64,000 nt of DNA from Bacteroidota bacterium (GTDB lineage Bacteria > Bacteroidota > Ignavibacteria > Ignavibacteriales > Ignavibacteriaceae): contig JAKAGZ010000008.1 in the NCBI GenBank assembly GCA_021815365.1, positions 5,894 through 69,893 of the forward strand. The letters run 5' to 3'. Made by a program: the position numbers and the translations under genes. The notes beneath the pieces are model-generated. The model was not told the DNA's origin and searched no databases. It saw nothing but the letters and a program-made list of their open reading frames with translations. This document shows positions 1-7,388 of this stretch, piece after piece; positions within the stretch are counted from its first letter, which is position 1; every line of letters starts with the position of its first letter.

Positions 1-2
1 AG

Positions 3-251
3 GAAGACGTTGATGTGATCGGTATCAGCATTCTATCCGGCGCACATATGACTATCTTTCCAAAAATACTTTCTCTTATGAAAGAGAAAGGATTGAATGA
101 TGTTCTTCTGACAGGCGGCGGAATAATTCCGGAAGAAGATATTAAAGAATTAAAGAAGATGGGAGTTGGACAGCTTTTCACCCCCGGTGCTCCTACCACT
201 GCAATTGCCGATTATATTAAAAAATGGAGAGAAGAAAACAGGAAGATGTGA
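3..251 (+). CDS. Methylmalonyl-CoA mutase, C-terminal cobalamin-binding domain (5' truncated by window edge)
   Basis: This is the last 82 or so residues of a B12-binding domain as found in the methylmalonyl-CoA mutase large or small-split C-terminal subunit. The reading frame is open from base 3, so the GTG at 15 is not a real start. Diagnostic segments are [12 protein letters not shown], then [13 protein letters not shown] and [10 protein letters not shown], which match the Rossmann-like cobalamin fold of the family. The cobalt-ligating DxHxxG motif lies upstream, outside the window. The enzyme interconverts succinyl-CoA and (R)-methylmalonyl-CoA in propionate metabolism. Whether this is a split small subunit or the tail of a full-length mutase cannot be seen here. 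Confidence 0.9.
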   Translation, partial: EDVDVIGISILSGAHMTIFPKILSLMKEKGLNDVLLTGGGIIPEEDIKELKKMGVGQLFTPGAPTTAIADYIKKWREENRKM

Positions 252-262
252 GGTATTAATTT

Positions 263-802
263 TTGAATGAATTAGATATCCTGAAAGATGTTTCCACGAA
301 GCTTGAAAAATCAGGGATTAACTATATGTTATCCGGCTCTCTCGCTATGAGTTATTATGCCCAACCAAGATTGACGAGGGATATTGACATAGTACTTGAA
401 TTAAGTTCTATCTTCACTAATAAATTCTGCGGCCTCTTCCGGGATGAATATATGGTTACTGAAGAAATGGTTAATGAAGCTATAACGCATCAATCAATGT
501 TTAATATAATTCATAACCAGGCAATAATTAAAGTCGATTTTATAATCAGGAAGAACTCAAAATACCGTAAGACTGAATTTGAAAGAAGAAGAAAAATAAA
601 AATAGGTGACTTTAGTACTTACATTGTTTCAATTGAAGACCTGGTAATTTCCAAACTTGACTGGTTAAAGGAATCCGGATCCGAATTGCAGAAAAGAGAT
701 GTAAAAAATTTATTAAATTGTAAGTATGATCGCGAGTATGTAAAATTATGGACAGAAGAGCTAGGGCTCGATAAAACTTTGAGGGAGATTATTAATGATT
801 GA
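263..802 (+). CDS. Nucleotidyltransferase-fold protein (DUF6036 / AbiEii-like)
   Basis: A 179-residue protein with the minimal nucleotidyltransferase signature: SGSLAMSYYAQPRLTRDIDIV near residues 24-44 combines a GS motif with R-x-T-x-D-x-D. This layout is typical of DUF6036 and AbiEii-type NTase proteins, many of which are toxin-like or act with a small partner. The start is a TTG at 263. The next in-frame ATG would delete the N-terminal helix preceding the GS motif, so TTG is preferred. It begins 11 bases after the mutase stop and overlaps the next small gene by 8 bases, which suggests a two-gene unit. The substrate is not predictable; a toxin role is inference only. Confidence 0.7.
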   Translation: MNELDILKDVSTKLEKSGINYMLSGSLAMSYYAQPRLTRDIDIVLELSSIFTNKFCGLFRDEYMVTEEMVNEAITHQSMFNIIHNQAIIKVDFIIRKNSKYRKTEFERRRKIKIGDFSTYIVSIEDLVISKLDWLKESGSELQKRDVKNLLNCKYDREYVKLWTEELGLDKTLREIIND

Positions 803-1028
803 TACAGCGAAATCTTTTGAAGATATTTATTTTAATAAATTCTCAGCGCTGACGGGGGAAGAAAGGCTTAAGATGGCAGTCGAATCTTTTGAAGCTGCAA
901 AAATAATCTCCTTGGCATCATTTGATGCCGGCGCAGATAAAATAAGTAAAAAGATTTTTTTACTTAGACGTTTTTACGGAGATGAAAAATCTTTAAGCAC
1001 ATGGGAGAATATCTTAAATCACAAATAG
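795..1028 (+). CDS. Small hypothetical protein paired with the NTase
   Basis: A 77-residue, probably helical soluble protein with no recognised domain. It overlaps the 3' end of the nucleotidyltransferase gene by 8 bases, so the two are likely translationally coupled and may form a complex, as small partners of MNT/AbiEii-type NTases do. It has no signal peptide or membrane segment. The residues MAVESFEAAKIISLASF look like an amphipathic helix. Function unknown; an antitoxin-like role is conjecture from position. Confidence 0.55.
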   Translation: MIDTAKSFEDIYFNKFSALTGEERLKMAVESFEAAKIISLASFDAGADKISKKIFLLRRFYGDEKSLSTWENILNHK

Positions 1029-1096
1029 GTCTTAACAGAGATTAAAAATTCCGACTCTGCTTCAGCGCAAATTTGGTGATTGAAAAACAAAAATCA

Positions 1097-2011
1097 CTAA
1101 AGAGTAGCTTTCTTCCCGCTCTGCTTCAATAAAAATTCCTGCAACTTATTCAAACTTCCTCTGGCATTTTTTCTGCCATTGATGTGTTTATCTTTATCAA
1201 CGATGTTTCCATTTTCATCAACAATACCCTGATGGCAGAGGTAGCAGGCAGTTAAAGGCGCATCAATATGACCGGTCGGGGGAAGCCCATGGCAGGTTCC
1301 GCAGGAATCCTGTGAACCGTCCATCTTATTCCATATCGGCGAAAAATTATTTCCAACCATTTTATCCGAAGTATATGCAAACTGATTTGTAGGAATTGCA
1401 TCGGACTTTTTAAATTCAAAATTTCCATGGCAATAAATATTTGAGCAGGTTAAAGCTCTGACATCAAAACTTGCATTGGCTGCAATGCTGGTATCTGCCA
1501 ACCCCGAAAAATTTATCTCGGCGGGAAGTTGTTCAATGTGACCAGGGTCGCTCATTTTTTTCGGTACGATGTGGCAGTTCGAACATCTCACTATTCTTCC
1601 TAATGTGTTGGTATACAAATGGCTTGAATGTGCGCCAACTCCCGGTGAGCTTTCAGAGGTTCCACCGTTTGTGTCTCTCGGCGGTGCAATCTTTGAAGGA
1701 TCAGAAAAATCTCCGTGACATGTATTGCAGGCTTCAGGACCGGCTGGCTGTGTATGACATTTGAAACAACTCTTCCCTGTTATACCTCCTTTGTAATCTG
1801 CTGCGTGGCACTGAATACATTCTTTCATACTCCAGTTGTTCAATCTCACAAGGTTGCCGTGGAAGTTTGGTGAGTTTACGTCTTTGATTCCTTCTTTATG
1901 AACGCTGAGGACGGGTGCAGTTGTCGGTATATCTTTCCGCAGGTCACTGCAGCCGAAAAATATTAAAGCCGGAAAAAATATCAATATGTAATATTTGAAA
2001 ATCAGTTTCAT
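1097..2011 (-). CDS. Heptaheme c-type cytochrome lipoprotein (CxxxxCH/CxxCH family)
   Basis: A 304-residue secreted cytochrome. A hydrophobic leader ends in LIFFGC, a lipobox-like site that predicts lipid attachment at the outer membrane. There are seven heme-binding sites: CIQCH, CFKCH, CNTCH, CSNCH, the extended CSNIYCH (four residues between the cysteines), CGTCH and CYLCH. The CX4CH site followed by a CxxCH site is characteristic of the Geobacter C4xCH/C2xCH family (TIGR01904), which includes outer-surface electron-transfer cytochromes. The gene overlaps the 14-heme gene upstream by four bases (ATGA), so the two are probably coupled. By analogy to porin-cytochrome conduits it is the likely outer-surface partner; that topology is inference. 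Confidence 0.85.
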   Translation of the reverse strand: MKLIFKYYILIFFPALIFFGCSDLRKDIPTTAPVLSVHKEGIKDVNSPNFHGNLVRLNNWSMKECIQCHAADYKGGITGKSCFKCHTQPAGPEACNTCHGDFSDPSKIAPPRDTNGGTSESSPGVGAHSSHLYTNTLGRIVRCSNCHIVPKKMSDPGHIEQLPAEINFSGLADTSIAANASFDVRALTCSNIYCHGNFEFKKSDAIPTNQFAYTSDKMVGNNFSPIWNKMDGSQDSCGTCHGLPPTGHIDAPLTACYLCHQGIVDENGNIVDKDKHINGRKNARGSLNKLQEFLLKQSGKKATL

Positions 2012-3243
2012 TTCTTTGGTGCCCAGTATAATCTTGCATCTGATCCGTGACAGTAACCGCAGAACCCCACACCGGGCGGAGTTCTTGGCGAAGCGTTTGT
2101 ATGACAGTTAAAACAAATTGAAGCGTCAGAGTCGTGCCAGTCGCCGTGCGTATCTCTCATAAAACCGCGCGGATGAGTTTTAGGATTTGTCCCTTGTATT
2201 CCGTCGCTGTCGAGATGACAGGTAATGCAGGTTGGGTCAGCACCCTGAACATCGTGACAGGAGGCACAGGTTTCGATATCTCTTCTTGCTAAAGTAGCGT
2301 GAACACCGCCGCCGCTGCCCACACCGATCGTTACAAAATCAGGTTTTAAGTGCGAAGCGGGTTCAACTCCGCCTAATGAATAGTCAGCGTTATTTGACTG
2401 ATGACAGCTTGTGCAGAATGTTTCCAGGTCGTGACAGGTCTGGCATTGTGAAGCTTTTCCTTTTGCATCTATTCCGTGAGTGAAGCGGTAGCCCAATTGG
2501 TGAACTGTTGTTATCTGCTGCTGTTTTGTACCATCAACAAAATTTGAAGGCGAATACGGCTGATAAAAATTATTTTTCGTATTTTTTTCTGTTATCATAT
2601 TTGTAGCAGCATGACATACCTGGCAGGAAGAATTATCATGGCACATTGCACAGTTTGCATTAATAGAATTTGCTGCAAACTTATGACTGATTTTCCATGA
2701 AGGAACTTTGTGCGAAACAGGAATTAAATTCACTGTTGATGAATGACAGGATTCACAATTATTTGTTGCAACTGATTTGTTGTTATGGCAGGAGTAACAA
2801 TCCTCCATCACAGGGTTTGTCTGTTTTGCTTTGAAAGCATAATCAACTTTATCTATTCCTTTATGACAGGTTTCACATTGTATTTTATTCTTTGTAACAT
2901 GAAGACTGTGATTAAAATATCCGTTAAAAGGTTTTTGCTGAATGAGTGGTTCATTCACTCCATCGAAATGACACTTGGTGCAGTTTTTTTCATCCTGAAC
3001 ATCGTGACAACTGCCGCAACTTTCGTGATCGGGTAAAAGCCTGTCGTTTATTTTTGTGCTTGTTTCAACTTTTGTATGACAGGATTGGCAGTCAACACCG
3101 TTATCCGAATGCAGTTTGTGCGAAAATTTTATGATCTTATCATTGTGCTGTACATCGTTCGATTGGTTTTCTTTAAATGCAGATAGAAAAAGAAAAATTA
3201 AAACCGAAGGTATGAAAGCGATATATAAATATTTTAATTTCAT
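2008..3243 (-). CDS. Periplasmic multiheme cytochrome c with 14 CxxCH motifs
   Basis: Fourteen CxxCH heme sites run the length of this roughly 411-residue protein, from CQSCH to CGYCH, with many distal His residues (SHK, NHS, THG) as likely axial ligands. It resembles cytochrome c3/c7-type multiheme repeats. The chosen start is the ATG at 3243 (MKLKYLYIAFIPSV), which gives a clean signal peptide or membrane anchor. A TTG 33 bases upstream would overlap the barrel gene. It lies 11 bases after the barrel gene and overlaps the lipoprotein cytochrome by four bases. In a conduit model this is the periplasmic heme wire that docks to the barrel. Confidence 0.88.
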   Translation of the reverse strand: MKLKYLYIAFIPSVLIFLFLSAFKENQSNDVQHNDKIIKFSHKLHSDNGVDCQSCHTKVETSTKINDRLLPDHESCGSCHDVQDEKNCTKCHFDGVNEPLIQQKPFNGYFNHSLHVTKNKIQCETCHKGIDKVDYAFKAKQTNPVMEDCYSCHNNKSVATNNCESCHSSTVNLIPVSHKVPSWKISHKFAANSINANCAMCHDNSSCQVCHAATNMITEKNTKNNFYQPYSPSNFVDGTKQQQITTVHQLGYRFTHGIDAKGKASQCQTCHDLETFCTSCHQSNNADYSLGGVEPASHLKPDFVTIGVGSGGGVHATLARRDIETCASCHDVQGADPTCITCHLDSDGIQGTNPKTHPRGFMRDTHGDWHDSDASICFNCHTNASPRTPPGVGFCGYCHGSDARLYWAPKK

Positions 3244-3254
3244 TTTATATCTGT

Positions 3255-4526
3255 TCAAAAGTTTGTATTGAACCAATAATTCGCCTTAAGGAAAATCCTG
3301 AAATCATTCCTGTAAATTTTGTTGTCCATATATTGTCCCTGCAGGTCAAAAGATAAAATCCTGAATGGTCGGTAATTGAAGCCAGCGAGTATTGTAGTCA
3401 GATTATTTTTTTGATCACCTGCAGCAAGCCGGTAACTCGTATAAGAAATTCCCGCTGAAGGAGTAAATATTCCTTCAAAGAATGATCTTGCAGAATAAAG
3501 AGACAAAGCATCAAGTTCGCCGGAATAACCAAAAGTTTTGCGGTAACTTATACTTCCGAAATCTGTATTCAAACCCAGGCTTGCCCTTTGAGAATTATCG
3601 TCTCTGTATTTTACATTTCCATACCGTGCTGAGAACCAAACAGATTTATTAAAGAAATAATCTGCGCCTAACTCATACTCCTGTGTATTTCCATAATCGA
3701 AAACTGAAAAGATAGAATTGTATCTTATCAGCGGAGCTCTGTAATTATAATAAGCGGTAAAATGTATATTTTCCAGTTGTTCATAAGTTCCGCTTAACTC
3801 AAACCTGGATGTCTGCTTGAAATTTAAATCGTAGTTATACCTTGAATCAAAAGTAATTACATTTTCCAGGTTATAAATAACATAAGCACTGAGGAACTGG
3901 AATTGATTTGAATTGTTACGTATCAAAACCTGTATGGGGTTCAGGTCAGCATCGAGCCTTGTAGCCCAGTATTCCTGGGGTTTAAAATTTTTATTGATGT
4001 ATTCTAAGCTGATAAAAAAATTATTGATAGCTGATGTTGAAAATTTTCCCCCGGCAATAAAATCATTATTCCAGCCGCTGCTGATCTTAAATTTTTGATA
4101 AGCAGGCACGTTGAAACCATAATAGCCTGTCAGCAGCCAGGAATCTTTTCTGTAGTCAATATTTATTCCATCAAAAAGCCCTGCGGCAACAGAATTAAAT
4201 AATGGCTGCCTGCCAAGTTTGATCGTGAAGGCTTTCAGCAGGTCTCTTCCTTCAAGATAAAAATTATAAAGCCGCAATCTTGGATCGCCAAGCTGAGGAT
4301 TTATTATGTCGTGTTCTAAATTTAAAAATGTTCGCAGTGAAAAATTATTTTTATTTAAATTCAGGATAACAGATTGGAATGCCCTGATATGCTTTTCAGA
4401 TGAAGAGGCGGAATCAAATCTTTCAAATGTATAATAGGAAGATGATATCCGCCCGTTCAAATTTTGTGGAAAGGCTGAAACTAAAAAACTGATAAAGAAA
4501 AAAAATAAGTATAAAATTCTTTTCAT
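3255..4526 (-). CDS. Outer-membrane beta-barrel protein of the cytochrome cluster (porin of an electron conduit)
   Basis: A 423-residue protein with an N-terminal signal peptide (MKRILYLFFFFISFLVSAFPQ). The rest consists of alternating hydrophobic/polar strands rich in Tyr, Phe and Asn and ends in ...LKANYWFNTNF, a typical aromatic C-terminal strand. There are no cysteines for heme. Its size and position, directly upstream of a 14-heme and a 7-heme cytochrome gene on the same strand, fit the porin of a porin-cytochrome conduit, although no direct similarity to MtrB or OmbB can be claimed by eye. Some segments (KLGRQPLFNSVAAGLFDGINIDY) recall alginate-export or phosphate-type porins. Barrel: fairly sure; conduit role: inference. 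Confidence 0.75.
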   Translation of the reverse strand: MKRILYLFFFFISFLVSAFPQNLNGRISSSYYTFERFDSASSSEKHIRAFQSVILNLNKNNFSLRTFLNLEHDIINPQLGDPRLRLYNFYLEGRDLLKAFTIKLGRQPLFNSVAAGLFDGINIDYRKDSWLLTGYYGFNVPAYQKFKISSGWNNDFIAGGKFSTSAINNFFISLEYINKNFKPQEYWATRLDADLNPIQVLIRNNSNQFQFLSAYVIYNLENVITFDSRYNYDLNFKQTSRFELSGTYEQLENIHFTAYYNYRAPLIRYNSIFSVFDYGNTQEYELGADYFFNKSVWFSARYGNVKYRDDNSQRASLGLNTDFGSISYRKTFGYSGELDALSLYSARSFFEGIFTPSAGISYTSYRLAAGDQKNNLTTILAGFNYRPFRILSFDLQGQYMDNKIYRNDFRIFLKANYWFNTNF

Positions 4527-4564
4527 ATTTTTTACAACAAAATTTCAGCAGCCTGACTGATTTT

Positions 4565-5131
4565 CTACTTTGCAGCAGGAATTACGTGTTTAATTTTTTC
4601 CCACATTGCAGCAAAGTTTGCCGTCTTCTCATCGAAAGTCGGGCTATCAGAATTATGGCAGGTTTTGCACAATGCGACCCGTTCTTCTTCTGTACTATAA
4701 AAATGCAAGCCATTGGCGATAGCTTCTTTTTTGTCTTTCATTATTTTCAGTGTTTTATAATCTGCGCCGGGTCCGTGACAGGTTTCACATTGTACACCAT
4801 CTTCCATTTTGAATTTTGGACCTTTGAGAGATGCATCAATATTGTAACCGCTAACATGACATTTCAGGCAGGCTTCAGTTTCAACAGCTTTGGTTGTGAA
4901 GCCTTTTGCTTTTGCAATGCTGTCAGCTTTTTCAGTCTTTAACGTTTCATAAGCTTTTGCATGTGCGCTTTCTTTCCAGATAACAAACTGCTTTCCGGCT
5001 TTTTCTGTTTTATGGCACATTCCGCAAACCTCAGCTCCGACATAAGCATGTTTTGATGGTGCTTCTGTGCCTTGTGCAAGAAGCATTGGAGCTGTGAAAA
5101 CTGCAACTATAAAAATAATTTTCTTTAACAT
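4565..5131 (-). CDS. Tetraheme cytochrome c, c554-like
   Basis: A 188-residue secreted cytochrome with a signal peptide ending near MLLAQG and four heme sites, CGMCH, CLKCH, CETCH and CKTCH. The pattern YVGAEVCGMCHKTEKAG...W..S.HAKAYETL is typical of the cytochrome c554 family, where W-x-x-S-x-H precedes the second heme. A GGTGA Shine-Dalgarno-like stretch lies a few bases upstream of the ATG. It sits between the T9SS nonaheme gene and the barrel gene, 38 bases before the latter, so it probably carries electrons through the periplasm towards the conduit. Redox partner and direction of flow are not visible. Confidence 0.85.
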   Translation of the reverse strand: MLKKIIFIVAVFTAPMLLAQGTEAPSKHAYVGAEVCGMCHKTEKAGKQFVIWKESAHAKAYETLKTEKADSIAKAKGFTTKAVETEACLKCHVSGYNIDASLKGPKFKMEDGVQCETCHGPGADYKTLKIMKDKKEAIANGLHFYSTEEERVALCKTCHNSDSPTFDEKTANFAAMWEKIKHVIPAAK

Positions 5132-5194
5132 TTTATCACCTGATTTTTACTTATCTGTTCTTTTATTTGATATGAAATTAAGAATTTTTAGTTG

Positions 5195-5236
5195 AAGAGT
5201 CCATTAATCCGGCAGCTGCCGGATTAATGGGCTCTT
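5195..5236. repeat. Near-perfect 21-bp-arm palindrome
   Basis: Arms 5195-5215 and 5216-5236 are complementary over 21 bases with one G-T type mismatch and no loop, centred on GGCAGCTGCC. It lies between the nonaheme gene and the tetraheme gene on the minus strand. It could act as a processing or termination hairpin, but no long T-run follows it. The core AATCCGGCA recurs at 13492 and a related CATCCGGCAGACC occurs at 14900, so it belongs to a dispersed palindrome family. Confidence 0.8.
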
Positions 5237-5249
5237 CTCTTAAGAACAT

Positions 5250-5278
5250 GTGCGGCTCACCTCAAAGGTGAATTGCAC
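5250..5278. repeat. Short hairpin element (GTGC..CTCACCT / AGGTGA..GCAC)
   Basis: The left arm GTGCggCTCACCT and right arm AGGTGAattGCAC are separated by three bases. A sister element sits at 38421-38455, a related one with a longer loop at 52430-52481, and a half copy near 47903. This looks like a small dispersed palindrome family of the genome. No function is evident here beyond possible RNA structure at the 3' end of the nonaheme transcript. Confidence 0.6.
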
Positions 5279-5297
5279 TTCTCTCCACTAAAGGATT

Positions 5298-6998
5298 TTA
5301 CTTTATTAATACCATCTTCTTGACCATATTGAAATTCTTAGCTTCTATTCTGTAGAAGTAAATTCCCGAAGCTAAGTTAGAAGCATTCCAGGTATATCTG
5401 TATGTTCCTGAAGTCAGATAATCATTTACAAGCACTGTTACCTGTCTGCCTATTGCATCATAGATAGTCAGTTTAACATTGCCTGCCTCTGGAAGTGTAA
5501 ACTTAATTTGAGTCGAAGGATTGAATGGGTTCGGATAGTTCTGACTCAAACTGTACTGTGCAGGTATGCTGTTTGATTCTTGTTTAATGCCTACAGTAGG
5601 CGTGAAGAATAATATAGAAGCTTTTAGCAGCTTCTGTGTTAATCTTGTGTTATGAATACCCTGACTTTTATCTTCTATAACAGAACGCAGATTGAAGTTA
5701 GCTTTTTTGAAAGCGTCTGTAGTTGAATCAGCCGTAGTTGCCTTATTCAATCTGTTCTGAAGAACAGTAATTAAACTATCAGTTACAGTCTGAACTCTGC
5801 GGTAATCAAACATAGGTTCTTTAGTTCGCCAGCCTGTAGTGTCTACTGCTGACAGGTAATCCGCATGGCAGGTCAAACAAGCTTCTGGTCTTGGTGCAAA
5901 TGTATGACCTTTCGAGAAGTTACCTAATTCGTTCTTACCGTTCCTATTCATATGGCAGTTAATGCATCTTTCTGTTGCAGCATAAGTATGAGCTGAATTC
6001 TGGTAAACTGTGTCCATTCCAATAGATCTTAATTCTGCTGCTGTATATCTGTAGCCGAAAACTTTGCTTCCGCTCAGTGCAGCAGAAGGCATATTATGTG
6101 GAGTTGAATTGTAATTAACAGTATCGGTTGTGATTTCCGGGTTATGGCACTTGTCGCACACTGTAACCGAGCTTGATGTAGCTACTCTCACTTGGTGTTC
6201 ATTCCCGTTTCCATGAGGATCGTGGCAGACAACGCAGGTGATTGGTGCGATGTCAGGGTTATTGCTATCTATCAAAATTTTATCAGTATATGGTTTACCT
6301 TTATCAGCACCAGTAAAGAAGCTGCCATTTAAGAATGCAGCGGCATTTTGTGCTACGTGACACTTTGCGCAGCGGGCATTTTTTGTAACAAAACCGTTGG
6401 AAGCATTTAGTGACAGGGCATGTCCTGAAAGTTTCCATTCATCATAATCGCCATGATATTTTCCTGTATGACAAACGCCGCAAAGCTCAGCCTGATAATT
6501 TAATTTGTTCGTTGAGCTGAATGCAAAGTGCTTATCATAATCGGTTGTTAATGTATCAGTTGCTGTAGGATCATACTTTCCCAATGGTCCGTGACAAGCT
6601 TCGCAGCCAACATTTTTTGTCCTGTTCCAATTGTAAGTATCGGTTGGCTTGAAATCAGGATGGAGTGAAGTATCCTGAACAACATACTGATCAGCGCCAA
6701 AGTACCCTGTAGTATCTGTTGGGTCCCAGCCTGTCGTATGACATTTTAAGCAGCGATATCCAAAATGATTAGATTGAGCATAGCCGGAATCCGTTGCAAA
6801 AGAGTGCTTTGTGAATTTCCAGGTATCGTATTTGGGGGAAGCAATACCTTTTGCAGTATGACAAGATGCACAGGAAATACCCTGATTGCTTATATCAGCA
6901 TCAGTCCCTGTGCCGAGATAATAATTTTTAGTCTGCCCAAAAGTAAAAGCAGAAACTAAAATTATTACAAAAGCAGAAATAAGTAATTTAATTTTCAT
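5298..6998 (-). CDS. Nonaheme cytochrome c with C-terminal T9SS sorting domain
   Basis: About 566 residues. The signal peptide is MKIKLLISAFVIILVSAFTFG; the ATG at 6998 is preferred over the upstream ORF start at 7040 because it gives a clean signal sequence and follows a G-rich ribosome-site-like ACGGGG. Nine CxxCH sites follow: CASCH, CLKCH, CEACH, CGVCH, CAKCH, CVVCH, CDKCH, CINCH and CLTCH. Spacing and the W-x-x-S-x-H elements recall c554/NrfA-like multiheme proteins. The last 80 or so residues are a T9SS sorting domain (LSQNYPNPFNPST, then VKLTIYDAIG and GIYFYRIEA, ending KKMVLIK). It should therefore be exported through T9SS and fixed at or released from the cell surface. A cytochrome with this route is unusual. 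It is the first gene of the minus-strand electron-transfer cluster. Confidence 0.9.
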   Translation of the reverse strand: MKIKLLISAFVIILVSAFTFGQTKNYYLGTGTDADISNQGISCASCHTAKGIASPKYDTWKFTKHSFATDSGYAQSNHFGYRCLKCHTTGWDPTDTTGYFGADQYVVQDTSLHPDFKPTDTYNWNRTKNVGCEACHGPLGKYDPTATDTLTTDYDKHFAFSSTNKLNYQAELCGVCHTGKYHGDYDEWKLSGHALSLNASNGFVTKNARCAKCHVAQNAAAFLNGSFFTGADKGKPYTDKILIDSNNPDIAPITCVVCHDPHGNGNEHQVRVATSSSVTVCDKCHNPEITTDTVNYNSTPHNMPSAALSGSKVFGYRYTAAELRSIGMDTVYQNSAHTYAATERCINCHMNRNGKNELGNFSKGHTFAPRPEACLTCHADYLSAVDTTGWRTKEPMFDYRRVQTVTDSLITVLQNRLNKATTADSTTDAFKKANFNLRSVIEDKSQGIHNTRLTQKLLKASILFFTPTVGIKQESNSIPAQYSLSQNYPNPFNPSTQIKFTLPEAGNVKLTIYDAIGRQVTVLVNDYLTSGTYRYTWNASNLASGIYFYRIEAKNFNMVKKMVLIK

Positions 6999-7388
6999 GA
7001 TAACCCCGTAAAGTTTTAGTTGTTGATCTTTAATTGTCAAACTTTTTACTCAAATACTAAACCATTTATTTTATTTTCAAAACATTCAAAATTCGCAGCT
7101 TTTATTGTCGTTTAAGAGAATATTATTTCCTGATTTCTCTTATCGAAGAAATTTTTTTTAGAGAAAAATTATCAGAATTTTTTCTGAGGGATTATAATGA
7201 TTAGTTTTTTCATAAATAGTATTTTGGTCGCCGTAAATATTCTGTTCATAATTTAATGAATGTTCCCTTTTTAAAATTTACAATCAGGTAATCTCACAAC
7301 GAGACCCTCGAAAATTTATTTAGCGCTCATTTTCGAAATATTTTAATGGCATTTTAATTGAATTATTCTGCTAAAATACTTTTATGGA
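6999..7388. other. Divergent intergenic region
   Basis: An AT-rich 390-base gap between the minus-strand cytochrome cluster and the plus-strand dockerin gene. It must hold both promoters. TTTG-like elements occur near 7040-7060, but no convincing Bacteroidota -33/-7 pair could be fixed by eye, and no other gene is seen. Confidence 0.5.

Noticed and set aside
1073-1096. Hairpin GTGATT/AATCAC as terminator of the cytochrome operon
   Set aside because: Stem of only 6-8 bases and no T-run on the minus strand.
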